58,000 nt of DNA from Adiantum capillus-veneris (taxonomy: Eukaryota; Streptophyta; Polypodiopsida; Polypodiales; Pteridaceae), in assembly GCA_014529385.2 (NCBI GenBank), contig CM043967.1, positions 134,925,182-134,983,181 of the forward strand, in the 5' to 3' direction. A program made the translations under genes and the position numbers. Below are positions 47,446 through 58,000 of this stretch, one piece after another; positions within the stretch are counted from its first letter, which is position 1; every line of letters starts with the position of its first letter. The notes beneath the pieces were generated by a model. The model did no database searches. It saw nothing but the letters and a program-made list of their open reading frames with translations, and was not told the DNA's origin.

Positions 47446-50342
47446 TACCGGCTAGCATTAGCATGTCACATCCAACGTTTGCTATGCCTAGGGCCACACA
47501 TATGAACTTTGGGCCACCACATGGCACAACATCGTACCCAACGTGGAACCCAAGGGCTTCCTATGCGCCAAGCCCAATGCCAATACCTACTCCACATGTA
47601 GTCTCTGGAGCACCTTCACCCACGGTGCCTGCTCACTTAGGTGACTTGGCAACATTTGCTCAAGCTATTGGTCGATCTATTGCTGAGAATATGCGTAACA
47701 CGCCTGATGGAGAGCCTAGAAGTAAGGCAGTACAAATAGCCAAGCTCACACACAAATTTAGTGGAGACGGGGATGTGAGAAAGCATATATCGAAGTATTT
47801 GAACAAATATGCGATTCTCTAAGAGAACACAATGCCCTGCATAAGAGTAATGCTTTAAGCCCAACCTTAAGTGGGAAGGTAGGGGATTGGTATAGAACCC
47901 TAAGGGTGGAAGAAAAAACAATTTATCCTACTCTTAGGAGACTATTCTTGAAAGAATACATACGAGAGGGAGTGCTTTGGGGCGTAGCCTCTCAGCTCCA
48001 GAAAGCCCATCATGAGGAAGGAGAGTTAGTGAGAGACTTTTATTAGTCGCTTGAAGTATTTGAATTCTCGTTGTAATCCAAATGAGCTCTTCAATAATAA
48101 TCAATTGCTTGATAGATTCACAAGGGGATTACGACATGAGGATATCTATAATGGTCTAGTCATTAGAGGTATCACCACTTGGGAAGCAGTCACCACCAAT
48201 GCGATCCAATTGGAGGATAATTTAATGATTCAAGGAGAAAGAGTGTCTGTTGAACCTAAATCTATTAGCTCGCAAGCATCAGGGCATCAGCCAATGACCC
48301 TAAAGCCTATTGATAAGGAGCCAAAGATATCTGAGATGACTTTAGCAGATATCACCAAGGCTATTCAAGAGAGTCTTAGAGACAATCGTGCTCCGCAAAA
48401 CAATCATATGTATCCAAGAAGGGAGCAACAATGGTGCTCGGTATGCTATGGACCGCATAGTACCAGTGAATGCCCTACTTTTAGAGTTAAATTCAATGGG
48501 AATTTCAATGCCTGTGGGAAGGTATGGTCATCAAGCTAAGGATTGCATAGTATTTAAGTGCGCGATGGCCAATAGACTAACCTTAGCATGGACAGACACA
48601 CCTCGAGTGGCTGCATTGATGACGGCCCCACCTCTTGAACAAACAGCACAACACATGGTCCCTAGGGCCCAAAATGTTGTTCAAACAACACCCTTACCAC
48701 CTCCAGTGCTAGGACCGCAACCACCACATCCGAGAATCACTTTTGTGAATCAAGTGGGTTGTGAGTCATCTATTGATTGTTTGGAAGTATGTGAGGAAGA
48801 TATAGATCCTAATATTTCCTATGGGATGGATGTGCTTGAAGAAAGTCCACAATACTACATGGAGGACTATTAGGGACAAGTCAAACCTGTCTATCAAGTA
48901 GCTGCTCTTGCGGCAAGAGGCCAAAATATCAATTACACTGCTAAGAGACCACCTCTTCAATGCTATGAGTATGGAGTTCCACATCGTGTAGCCGAGTGTC
49001 CTATTAGGCTACAGAAGAACGCCACACTAATGCAAACCAATCAAGCGAGCACGTCTACAATGCCGATACTCATGTGTAATCGATGTGGCATAGATCATTT
49101 GATTGCCCAATGTCCAAATAATCCAAATGCACTGAAGATCACGTCATTAAACTTGATTGAAGTTACCAAGGAGCCATCACAAAGTACACCTGTGGTACCA
49201 GTAAACGTGCTCACACGATCGGTGCTCCAAAAACAAAATTATATTCTTGAGGAAAGAGACACGGCATCAATTGTCCAATCTCAGGAAAAGAAGAAAACAC
49301 GAAGGAAGAGATCGCAAAAAGCAGCAAAGTCAGACCCCAATTCAAAGACCAACATAGAGACTGGTGACGACCCCGTATATATGAACGACGCTGAAGAGGA
49401 TTCTGACTCAGGTGAAACCATGGAGATCAAAACGACCACTAAGATAGAAACCAACAAGGAAGATCTTCATGACCCACAATGGCCAGGATCCAAGAAGAAG
49501 TTAGGAACTTATCCAAACCCTACAGAGGAGATTGAGCGAGTCAAGCAATTAAGGAGTTTGGTAGAAGATACCCAAAGGGATCTAGAACCAGCACCTATGT
49601 AGATCCAGATTACAGACACTGTGTTCCCTACGCAACAACAATCTCACCGAGTCCATAGACCCTTAGCCATACCTAGTGTCATCCAAGAAGAAAGTGACTT
49701 AAAGTCATGGGAAAGTGGGTGTACTCACTTCTTGATGGAAAGAATGTTTATAGAGGGACTACCTGATCCTATCGAAGAAATGGAGATACCATCTTCCCCA
49801 TGTCAAGGGACTGAAGTCCAAAATGTGCCATTAAACATTGCCAAATTGATGGATTTCATGTCTTCAAAAGTTAAAACCACCATCATGTCCAAACTATATA
49901 AAGATCTTGAGCTAGTCTCAGCTCTTCGAGCTTTCCTCAATGGAGAACTAAAGTTTGGGCTACCACAATTTGCACAGATGGATGGAGTGAGGGAGATGAC
50001 AATAGAAGAGGAACACTTAGATCCACAACCCAACCTAGATGAGAACCTTGTTATAGAAATACATGTTAACAAGTTGGGACAATACTTTGAGGGTGATGAA
50101 TCCAATGCGACCATACCAATCACTACTAAGGGATTAACTGTGAAGGGAATCCTTGATGGTGGCGCTGGGGTTAGCATTGTGACTAAAAATTGCTGGGAAA
50201 CTATGGGAAGACCTCACCTTGCGACCACAACCATAGTAGTGAAGATGGCCAATGGGTCCATTGTTAAACCTATTGAGATGCTAGAAGATCTCAAGATCAA
50301 GGTCTTTGGACATAAAATAAGGATTAGCTTCATTGTTATGGA
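47446..50342 (+). pseudogene. P1 gag 3' half and protease start
   Basis: Resumes exactly after the M1 target duplicate. Gag core at 47640-48220 in two frames (IGRSIAENMRNTPDGEPRSK; then, after slips near 47790 and 48040, LFNNNQLLDRFTRGLRHEDI). The first zinc knuckle is intact (CSVCYGPHSTSEC), the second has lost its first cysteine (FNACGKVW then a frame slip), the third is CYEYGVPHRVAEC with one Cys changed, and the fourth is intact (CNRCGIDHLIAQC). Stops occur near 48871 and 49600. Protease reads GILDGGAGVSIVTKNCW at about 50150 and is cut by the P2 LTR at 50343. Confidence 0.85.
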
Positions 50343-50680
50343 TGTTAACCCTCACGGCTCACGGACACCCTATCACCTACGAGACGGACGTTGTAACCTA
50401 CGGTGGACATTGTATTATTTATTTGGTAGAGTCAGGTATCGGGCTTGTCGGTCCAATAGGAAAAGGGTAAGAGTGATCGCCGATGAGAGGCGCACTCTAA
50501 CTGGGACATTCAAGGGATTAGTTGACTAAGCATGGGCGCACAAGTGTGAATGGGGTGAGCTCATATAAAAGCCAACTAAACCTAAAATTCACTCATTCTC
50601 TCATTTGTGCAATAGAAGAGTGCCCTTGCTCCATCTCCATCTCCATCTTCTTCTTCTTCACCTCCTTGTGTGTGTGTGTG

Positions 50681-50738
<58 letters not shown>

Positions 50739-50973
50739 CGATAGAGCATTGCGGCGGCACGACGGCGGTGAAGCGGTTGAGTGCGATGTAGCGGCGTCTC
50801 CTTCTTCTTCGTGGCGAGGAATCCTCCACGGCAGGAGCATAGAGCGGTGAGTGACACACCATTGCCCTCTTTTGAGCTTACTAGTTAAGCTAGTTGTGTG
50901 CTTGGAGCCGTCTGTGGCTCGCACACAGTGTTAGGCAACTCCCTTGCTTCGACAGTGCGGCAAGGAGCGCACA
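50343..50973 (+). repeat. 5' LTR of P2
   Basis: 631 bp, TGTTAACCCTCACGG to GGAGCGCACA. TATA motif CATATAAAAG at about 50562-50571; (GT)n-(GA)n compound microsatellite at 50666-50737 in the expected transcribed part. Confidence 0.92.
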
Positions 50974-50977
50974 TTTT

Positions 50978-50995
50978 TGGCACCGCTGCCGGGGA
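50978..50995 (+). other. P2 primer binding site
   Basis: TGGCACCGCTGCCGGGGA, differing from the M1 site by one base. Confidence 0.85.
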
Positions 50996-52041
50996 ATCGC
51001 CCTGCACTAAGCCCAAGAGGCACTTTGTGCTTCTTCTATGAGTTGTTTGTAGTAGGAAAGAAGAGGAAGAGGAAGAGGAAGAGGAATGAGTTATTTTTCT
51101 GCAAGTTGTTAATTTCTGTATTGTCTGCAAGTTCTATGATTTCTGCATAATCTTGTGTTTTCTGTTTGCACACAGTCTTTGCACAATTAGTAGTCGTTAG
51201 CTTGTTCGCAGTGAATGAGTAAGTAGGTAGACAGTTAGCAATTTCTGTTTGCACACAGTCTGTACACAGTTTTCTATTAAGGTTTGCCTGCACACAGTCT
51301 TTGCACAGTAAGGTAGTGAGAGAGGAAGTAGGTGGACAGTTAGGTCACTGTCAGTAAGCAGTTAGCAGAGTGGTTAACAGATTAGTTAGTGGTTAGCAGC
51401 ATTGTTAGCAACACTGTTAGTAAGTAGATAAGGTAGTGAGCTGTGAGCTGTTGACAGAAAGGTTAGGTAGGTGTTGACAGTGTGTGTGGCCAAGAAAGGG
51501 TCACCTAAACCGTGCGCGGTCGTTGCCTTTAAAAAATAAAATAAAATGTATTAAAAAAGAAAAACCAAAAATATTTAAGCGTGAGTGACTGGGAGGCTAC
51601 ACTAAAATTTTGATCGGGATCATTTCCCCAAGCCCAAGCCCAAGCCTCAGTCCTCGGTCTTATGATATATACTAGACTCACTCCAAGAGGGAATGAGAGC
51701 ATGTGGGGCAAGTCCTCCACTCTCCTCCCTTCTCTTCCCACTTGCACCCTTAGACTTTCTAATTTGGGCCTAGTTCCCTACTAGAAATTGACGGTTTTAG
51801 GGATTCCGAGGGCATAAAGTGACCAAACGGAGGGCTGTAAAGCATGGCACGTCCCTCTGACCGAGAAGCTCGTTTTGAGCTATCATACGTTCTATTCTAT
51901 AGCTGGGTCAGAAAAAAAAGGACCAAAAAACCAAAAAAATAAAAAAAATAAAGAAAAGACTTGGGTTGCAAAACACCCAAAAAATACTAGGTGAGCAGCC
52001 TTCACGGGCACTCACTGACACTTCTAGGGGATCCAAGTCAT
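50996..52041 (+). other. P2 leader
   Basis: Untranslated leader with two minisatellite-like parts: TTTGCACACAGTCTTTGCAC words (51150-51310) and GTTAGCAG/GTTAGTAAG words (51335-51430). An AAGCCCAAGCCC hexamer run is at 51630-51650, and the block conserved with M1 and P1 is at 51819-51885. From about 51650 to 51885 it closely matches the M1 leader. Confidence 0.75.
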
Positions 52042-55000
52042 ATGAACCTACGCTCTCGACGAGTGTTAGAGCACGAGCATATTGGTAGTGCCTCCATTTA
52101 CGCGGGCACCCATTATTCCTCCACCGTAGGTTCTGGACCTTCGGCCGGGACTCAAGGTAGCGCGACCCAAGATCCTCATATGGCGTCTAGTGATTCTTCC
52201 TCTGACTACGAAGTCATGGAGGGGTATCCTACACCAAACCCTGATAGTTCAAGTCAAGACATGCATGCCATGGGCCCATGGCCCGGGTCCAGCGTGTTTA
52301 GCGGCTTAAAAGAGACCCTTAGTAGAGCTACTCGCTCCGAACATGCGGTTAATGAAATAAATGAAGGGAGTGGGGAAGTAAATTCGTCATTCATGTCTAA
52401 AATAGACCCTATGCTTCTTGAGAGTGTGCATGTGAATGTTCCATCCACTGCACCTCCTGATCCTTTAGGACTATCTCCCTCTGAGGTTCTACTACCCGAT
52501 GGTAGGAGTCTTGCCGAAGTACAAGAGATCGAACGCTATATGCAAGCAACAAGGGAGAGGGGAATTGAGAACCTATGAAGGCTAGAACAAAGTCGAGCCC
52601 TGAAAGCAAAGGCTCCTATGACAACAATCATGCAAGCCGAGCAACCGAGTGCTCCCAAGGTAGTAGTCACGGAGGGGCAAGCGATGGGGAGCAATAATTC
52701 TTCCACTCTCCAGCACGCCAGGCCTAGATGGGATATTCCTAAATGAAAATTGGGAGTATGACCTACAAGCAGAAGCTTTAACTGATCAGTACACAGGGCA
52801 CACCTATCATGTGGGTTGGTTAGATGTTCTACAATCCACATCGGGTGCTACTAGCATAGATGAGAAACAACAGAAAGTCTGTGATGTCCTCCATAGGATT
52901 GTCGAGTTAGAAAGACAGAACACAGGGATCAACATGCCTTCAACAGGCCTAATGAGATTCTTGGATACAGGAAAGGCCAACCAACCAACCCTATCACAAA
53001 TGGAGACTCCCTCATTGAGCCCCATTGATCCTCCATATGTTGTTTCTCCAGGAGCCTCAGTACAATCTAAGCCCACAAGTGGCAGCTTTACCTTCCCAGA
53101 TCTAGCTCATCTTTCTCTTAATGACACTATGACTACCATGCATATCCCAGTGGTGAGCATGACAAGAAGTACACCATGGAGTTCATTTGTTAATACTGCG
53201 CCGATGCCTAGTAGCACAGTGCCCCCAATTATACCTACATGTATGTATCAATCATGTGCACCTGTCGTACCTCAGCCTCATGTAGCTCCTACACCTCCGA
53301 TTATTCCAAGAGCTTACAATCCACAATGGAATTATCCAAGCTCTTATACAAGTGGAGCCATGCCATTTAATAATAACATGCCATATCAGGCACCCCCTAT
53401 GCCTAGGGCCACGCTTGTAAACTTTGGACCACCGTCTGATACACCACCATACGAAATATGGGACCCAAGAGCCGCGCGTATGCCAAGGCCAAGGCCAACT
53501 CCCATCTCACATGTGGTTCCAAGAGCACATACACCCATTATACCTGCTCAAATAGGAGATTTGGCAGCATTTGCTCAAACTATCGGTCGCTCTATTGCGG
53601 AAAACATGCGTAGTGCACCTGATAGAGAGCCTAGGAGCAAGGCAGTTCAAGTAGCTAAGCTCACACAGAAATTCAATGGAGACGGAGATGCTAGAAAGCA
53701 TATGGAAGTCTTTGAACATGTGTGCGATTCCTTGGAAGAGCACAATGAGCTACATAAGTGTAAGGCTTTGAGTTTGACCCTAAGCGGAAAGGCTGGAGAT
53801 TGGTATAGAACCTTAAGAGTAGAAGAGAAAACGATCTACTCTACTCTTAGGAGATTGTTCTTGAAAGAGCACATACAAGAGGGAGTACTTTGGGGTGTAG
53901 CCTCTCAGCTCCAGAAAGCCCAACGAGAAGAAGGTGAATCCGTGAGAGACTTCATTAGTCGCTTAAAGAATTTGAATTCTCAATGCAATTCAAACGAGCG
54001 ATTCAACAACAACCAATTGCTCGATAGATTCATTAGGGGACTACGACATGAAAGTATCTATAATGGCCTAGTCATTAGAGGTATAACTACTTGGGAAGCA
54101 GTCACCATGAATGCAATCCAATTGGAGGATATTTTAATGATTGCAGGAGAAAGAGTGTCTGCCGAGCCGAAGTCTAGTAGCTCGCAAGCGTTAGGGCATG
54201 AGCCAATGAAGATAAAGCCAATCGTGAAAGAGCAAACGATATCTGAGATGACTTTGGCAGATCTCACCAAGGCCATCCAAGAAAGACTTAGGCGTAATCG
54301 TGCTCCACAAAACACTCATATGTATCCAAGAAGGGAGCAACAATGGTGCTCAGTTTGCTTGGGCCCACATACTACGAGTGAATGCCCTACTTTTAGAGTA
54401 AAGTTTAACGGGACTTGTAACGTGTGTGGTAGGTATGGCCATCAAGCGAAGGATTGCCTAATGCTTAAACGCATCATGGAAAATAGACCGCCTATAGCTT
54501 GGGCAGACTCACCTCGAGTTCTTGCATTGATGCATACCCCACCCATGGAGCAACAGTTTCCATTACAGCACATGGTCCCTAGAACCCAAAATGTGGTCCA
54601 AACCACACCGTTGCCACCTCCAGTGCTAGGACCGCAACCCCCTCATCCAAGGGTTACACCTATGAACCAAATAGGTTGCGAGTCATCTAGTACTTATGTA
54701 GATTGTGAAGAGGACATAGACTCTAGTATCACCTATGGAGTCGACATGCTTGAGGAGTGTCCCATGTACTATATGGAAGACCATTGGGGACAAATCAAAC
54801 CGGTATATCAAGCTACTGCGCTAGCAGCAAGAGGCCAAAACATTGATAGTTTTGCCAGGAGACCACCTCTTCAGTGCTACGAATGTGGTGGACCACATCG
54901 AGTAGCTGAGTGCCCCATTAGAATGCAAAAGAATGCTGCACTAATGCAAACAAGTCAAGGGAGTGCATTGGCAATGCCAATACTCACTTGTAATCGTTGT

Positions 55001-57379
55001 GGCATAGATCATTTGATCGCACAGTGTCCTAACAATCCAAACGCACCGAAAATCACACCATTGAACTTAATAGAGATTGTTGATGGGACACCACCAACTA
55101 TAAACATAGTACCAATAAACGCACTCACACGATCGATGCTCCAAAAACAAAATTATATTCTTGAGGAAAGAGACACGGCATCAATTGCCCAATCTCAGAA
55201 AAAGAAGAAAACACGAAGAAAGAGATCGCAAAAAGCAGCGAAGTCAGACCCCAGCTCAAAGACCAACATAGGGACTGGTGATGACCCCGTATATATGAAC
55301 GACGCTGAAGATGATTCTGATTCAGGTGAAACTATGGAGACCAAAACGACCACTAACATAGAAACCAACAAGGAAGATCTTCATGAGCCACAATGGCCAG
55401 GATCCAAAAAGAAGATAGGAACTTACTCAAACCCTACAGAGGAGATTGAGCGAGTCAAGCATTTAAGGAGTTTGGTAGAAGATACCCAAAGGAATCTCGA
55501 ACCAGCACCTAGGAAGATCCAGATTACAGACACCGTATTCCCTACACAACAACAACCTCACCAAGTCCATAGACCCTTGGACATACCTAGTGTCATCCAA
55601 GAAGAAAGTGACTTAAAGTCATGGGAAAGTGGGCGTACTCACTTCTTGATGGAAAGAATGTTTACAGAGGGACTACCTGATCCTATCGAAGAAATGGAGA
55701 TCTCATCTTCCCCACGTCAAGGGAATCAAGGCCAAAAGGTGCCGTTAAACATTGCCAAATTGATGGATTTCATGTCTTCAGAAGTTAGAACCACCATCAT
55801 GTCCAAACTATATAAAGACCCCGAGCTAGTCTCAACTCTTTGAGCCTTCCTCAATGGAGAATTACAAGCTGGATTACCACAGTTTGCACATATGAACAAA
55901 CCTGACTCGTTAATGAATGATGAGAAACATTTAGCACCACCATCTGACCTAGCGGGACATGAATCTGTAATTGAAATACCCGTTAACAAGTTGGGGCAAT
56001 ACTTTGAAGGTGATGAATCTAATGCTACTCTACCAATCACTACTAAAGGATTAACTGTAAAGGGGGTCCTTGACGGTGGTGCAGGAGTCAGCATGGTGAC
56101 AAAGAGTTGTTGGGAGTCTATGGGGAGACCTCACCTTGAAGCCACAAGCGTAGTGGTAAAAATCGCTAATGGATCTATTGTTACGCCTATTGGAATGCTA
56201 AAGGATCTCAGGATCAAGGTCTTGGGACACAAGGCAAGGCAGACTTTCATTGTTATGGATTTTTCCAAGCATCCTATGTCATTTGAGATGATCTTAGGGT
56301 GTCCATTCATGAGGGAAGCAAAAATGGTGCATGACTGGTCCAAAAACCACGTCTACTTACAGTTCCAAGACTCTGTCATTCGAGTTGATCTTTTAAGTGG
56401 TCGAACGCATCCTCTAGGAAATAAATTCATCATTGATAATCGATCAGACACAACAATTCACTCAGCTCCATTACAGTATTGTTACACGTGTAACGAAGAC
56501 ACGGATATTGGGGAGAACTCTCCTTATATGGATATCCTACCCGGAATGGCTGAGTCAGACAATGTCGATTGGGTACACCTAGCGGCAACTATAGATACAT
56601 GGGGAGCTAGAGGAACAACCTGGGTAACACCAGATGGGGAAGAGATACCACACATTGCACCAGTAAACATGTTAGGTGTAGCGTATGTAACATCCGATGA
56701 TAAGAAAGAGGCACACCTACCTGAGAGTGAAACCGATGATTCCTCAAAGGCTTCAGGCCAATACACATCAGAAACGGAATCTCAAGGAGAAATGGATTCA
56801 GAACCTGAGGAAACATCGAGTGAACCAAGTATAGAAACTAAACACTCAAGGCCTAGTACGACCATCTATGGTAATTTATACGAGAGTGAAGAAGATACAA
56901 GTGAAGACCTATCAGGCGAGTCGAGTTCAAACATATACCAAAATCAAAACCTTAACAAGAAACAAAGGTCATATAAGAGACGACGATATCGAGCAAATGT
57001 GAGAGCTAGGATAAACAAGGAAAGATCTACTACAAAATGGATTAGCTATCTAGGGGCATGTGATGCTCATCGAAAGCTAGTAGACAATTGGGGTGAACAT
57101 CTCCAGAGTGTCATGTGGTGCAGCCCGCGACCCATTGACCTCGCTCAATTGGAGGTTACAGAGCCGAAATTGAGTCGAACTATAAGAAGACGTCAAAACC
57201 GAGAGTTAGCACAACAACAAAAGGAGGCACAACTAAAAGAAAGGTCTCTGTCAGGACAAGAGCCTGCTGACTTACATACGGCTCCTGAACATTTTAAATC
57301 TTATACCACGGGGGAGCGAAAGGTTGTGTATGTCAAAGCCCAACGAATTACCTACCAATGGAAGCAGTGGAGTCTATGA
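52042..57379 (+). pseudogene. P2 gag-protease polyprotein (three lesions)
   Basis: Start MNLRSRRVLEHEH at 52042. A TGA at 52576 and an indel near 52700 end the first part; 52811-57379 is then one frame broken only by a TGA at 55841. The gag core spans about 53640-54130 (LSGKAGDWYRTLRVEEKTIY). Four zinc knuckles keep all ligands: CSVCLGPHTTSEC, CNVCGRYGHQAKDC, CYECGGPHRVAEC and CNRCGIDHLIAQC (about 54345-55030). Protease has LDGGAGVSMV at about 56070 and EMILGCPFMREAKMVH downstream. The C-terminal tail is acidic then Arg-rich and lacks the W-V-P-K repeats seen in M1. Confidence 0.85.
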
Positions 57380-58000
57380 TGGTCCAGCGGTAGTTAAAGA
57401 GATAGAATTAGCAGAACCAGGTGAGGAGTCTAAACCAGTCTTTATTGCTCAAGACCTTACCGAAACTGAAGAGGCTGTACTTAAGGAGCTCCTCAAGGAA
57501 TACAAGGATATCTTTGCTTGGACATATCATGACATGAAGGGCGTTCCACCTTCTGTGGTGCAACATACAATTCCCATGATCAACATTGCTAAACCCGTCC
57601 AGCAACGACCCTATCCAATGAATCCTAAGTACGCCAAAATTGTACAAGAGGAGATTGAAAAACTTATCCAATGTGGATTCATATACCCTATTGAGCACTC
57701 AGAATGGGTTTCTCCAATAGTCATTGTGCCAAAAAGAATGGGAAACTAAAAGTGTGCGTGGACCTCAAGAAAGTTAATGTAGCTACTAGGAGAGATCATT
57801 ATCCCTTGCCATATTCAGAACATGTGCTTGAAAGAGTTGCGGGCAAGGAAGCTTATAGCTTTTTAGATGGGTACTCTGGTTACAATCAAATCACAATTGC
57901 ATTAGAGGACCAAGCTAAAACTGCTTTTATCACAGAGTTTGGAGTGTTTGCATTTCGTGTTATGGATTTTGGCTTAACAAATGCCCTTGCTACATTCCAA
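57324..58000 (+). pseudogene. P2 pol: start of reverse transcriptase (cut by window end)
   Basis: A frame shifted +1 relative to gag-protease, overlapping its end by 56 nt. It carries the RT lead-in (YKDIFAWTYHDMKGVPPSVV; KPVQQRPYPMNPKYAKIVQE; SEWVSPIVIVPK). A one-base loss in an A-run near 57733 shifts the frame; in the next frame the RT palm continues (DHYPLPYSEHVLERVAGKEA; YSFLDGYSGYNQITIALEDQ) to the window edge, before the YxDD site. This copy cannot make RT without correcting the shift. Confidence 0.87.

Larger units (their letters stand above)
35553..50342 (+). mobile_element. P1: Ty3/gypsy element (Tat/Athila-like), decayed, interrupted twice
   Basis: Oldest member of the family here. 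It has a 5' LTR (35553-36140), a tRNA-Asp-type primer site (36145-36162), a leader and gag (37102-38428), then is split by M1 (38434-47440). Gag and protease resume at 47446 and are cut again at 50343 by P2. Its pol and 3' LTR must lie beyond P2, outside the window. Stops and frameshifts occur throughout gag. Confidence 0.9.
50343..58000 (+). mobile_element. P2: Ty3/gypsy element with pol, continuing past the window
   Basis: Third family member, plus strand. The LTR (50343-50973) sits inside the P1 protease reading frame; the flanking five bases are ATGGA (50338-50342) and the other target copy lies outside the window. Primer site, leader, gag, protease and the start of RT follow. It is the best available candidate here for a pol-bearing partner of M1, although this copy has lesions. 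Confidence 0.9.

Noticed and set aside
47463-47822. Independent gene starting at 47463
   Set aside because: It is the continuation of P1 gag after the M1 insertion.

Overview
The window is nuclear DNA of a land plant with a large, repeat-rich genome. The evidence is one intron-containing plant-type UDP-glycosyltransferase gene (PSPG box, GT-AG introns) set among several nested Ty3/gypsy LTR retrotransposons and many (GA)n, (GT)n and (TA)n microsatellites. A fern or another large-genome non-flowering plant is my guess; I cannot prove the species or clade. There are no bacterial-style operons, no CRISPR array and no intact tRNA or rRNA gene.

Layout. (1) 1-12225: a ~2.6-kb unit repeated three times in tandem; the first copy is cut by the window start, the third is truncated. 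The second copy is split by a decayed chromovirus (4753-10470) with unusually short 123-bp LTRs and TSD CAATG. (2) 12226-13362: spacer with microsatellites and a 29-nt G run. (3) 13363-24404: a minus-strand Ty3/gypsy element (here 'Gyp2') with ~340-bp LTRs, gag, protease, RT, RNase H, integrase and a ~2.4-kb extra coding region between integrase and the 3' LTR. It is interrupted at 20467-21868 by a foldback element (here 'FB1') carrying four evenly spaced 60-nt palindromes. (4) 24405-30156: spacer and a three-copy 1.1-kb tandem array. (5) 30189-31983: the UDP-glycosyltransferase gene, minus strand, three exons, the only probable host gene. (6) 31984-35552: non-coding, with a degenerate tandem array. 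(7) 35553-58000: three copies of one Ty3/gypsy family with a tRNA-Asp-type primer site of Tat/Athila character, nested in each other. P1 (plus, decayed) is broken by M1 (minus, 38434-47440, 601-bp LTRs differing at five sites outside a microsatellite, TSD GACCA) and by P2 (plus, from 50343, running off the right edge).

How they relate. P2 has gag, protease and the start of reverse transcriptase. M1 keeps a very long gag-protease frame but has no RT, RNase H or integrase, yet its LTRs are almost identical, so it moved recently. The simplest reading is a non-autonomous gag-protease element moved by enzymes from a relative such as P2. This M1/P2 pair and the palindrome-bearing foldback element are the most interesting things here. 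The glycosyltransferase has two oddities: a first intron that is mostly microsatellite, and a tandem duplication at its 3' end that has replaced the C-terminus.
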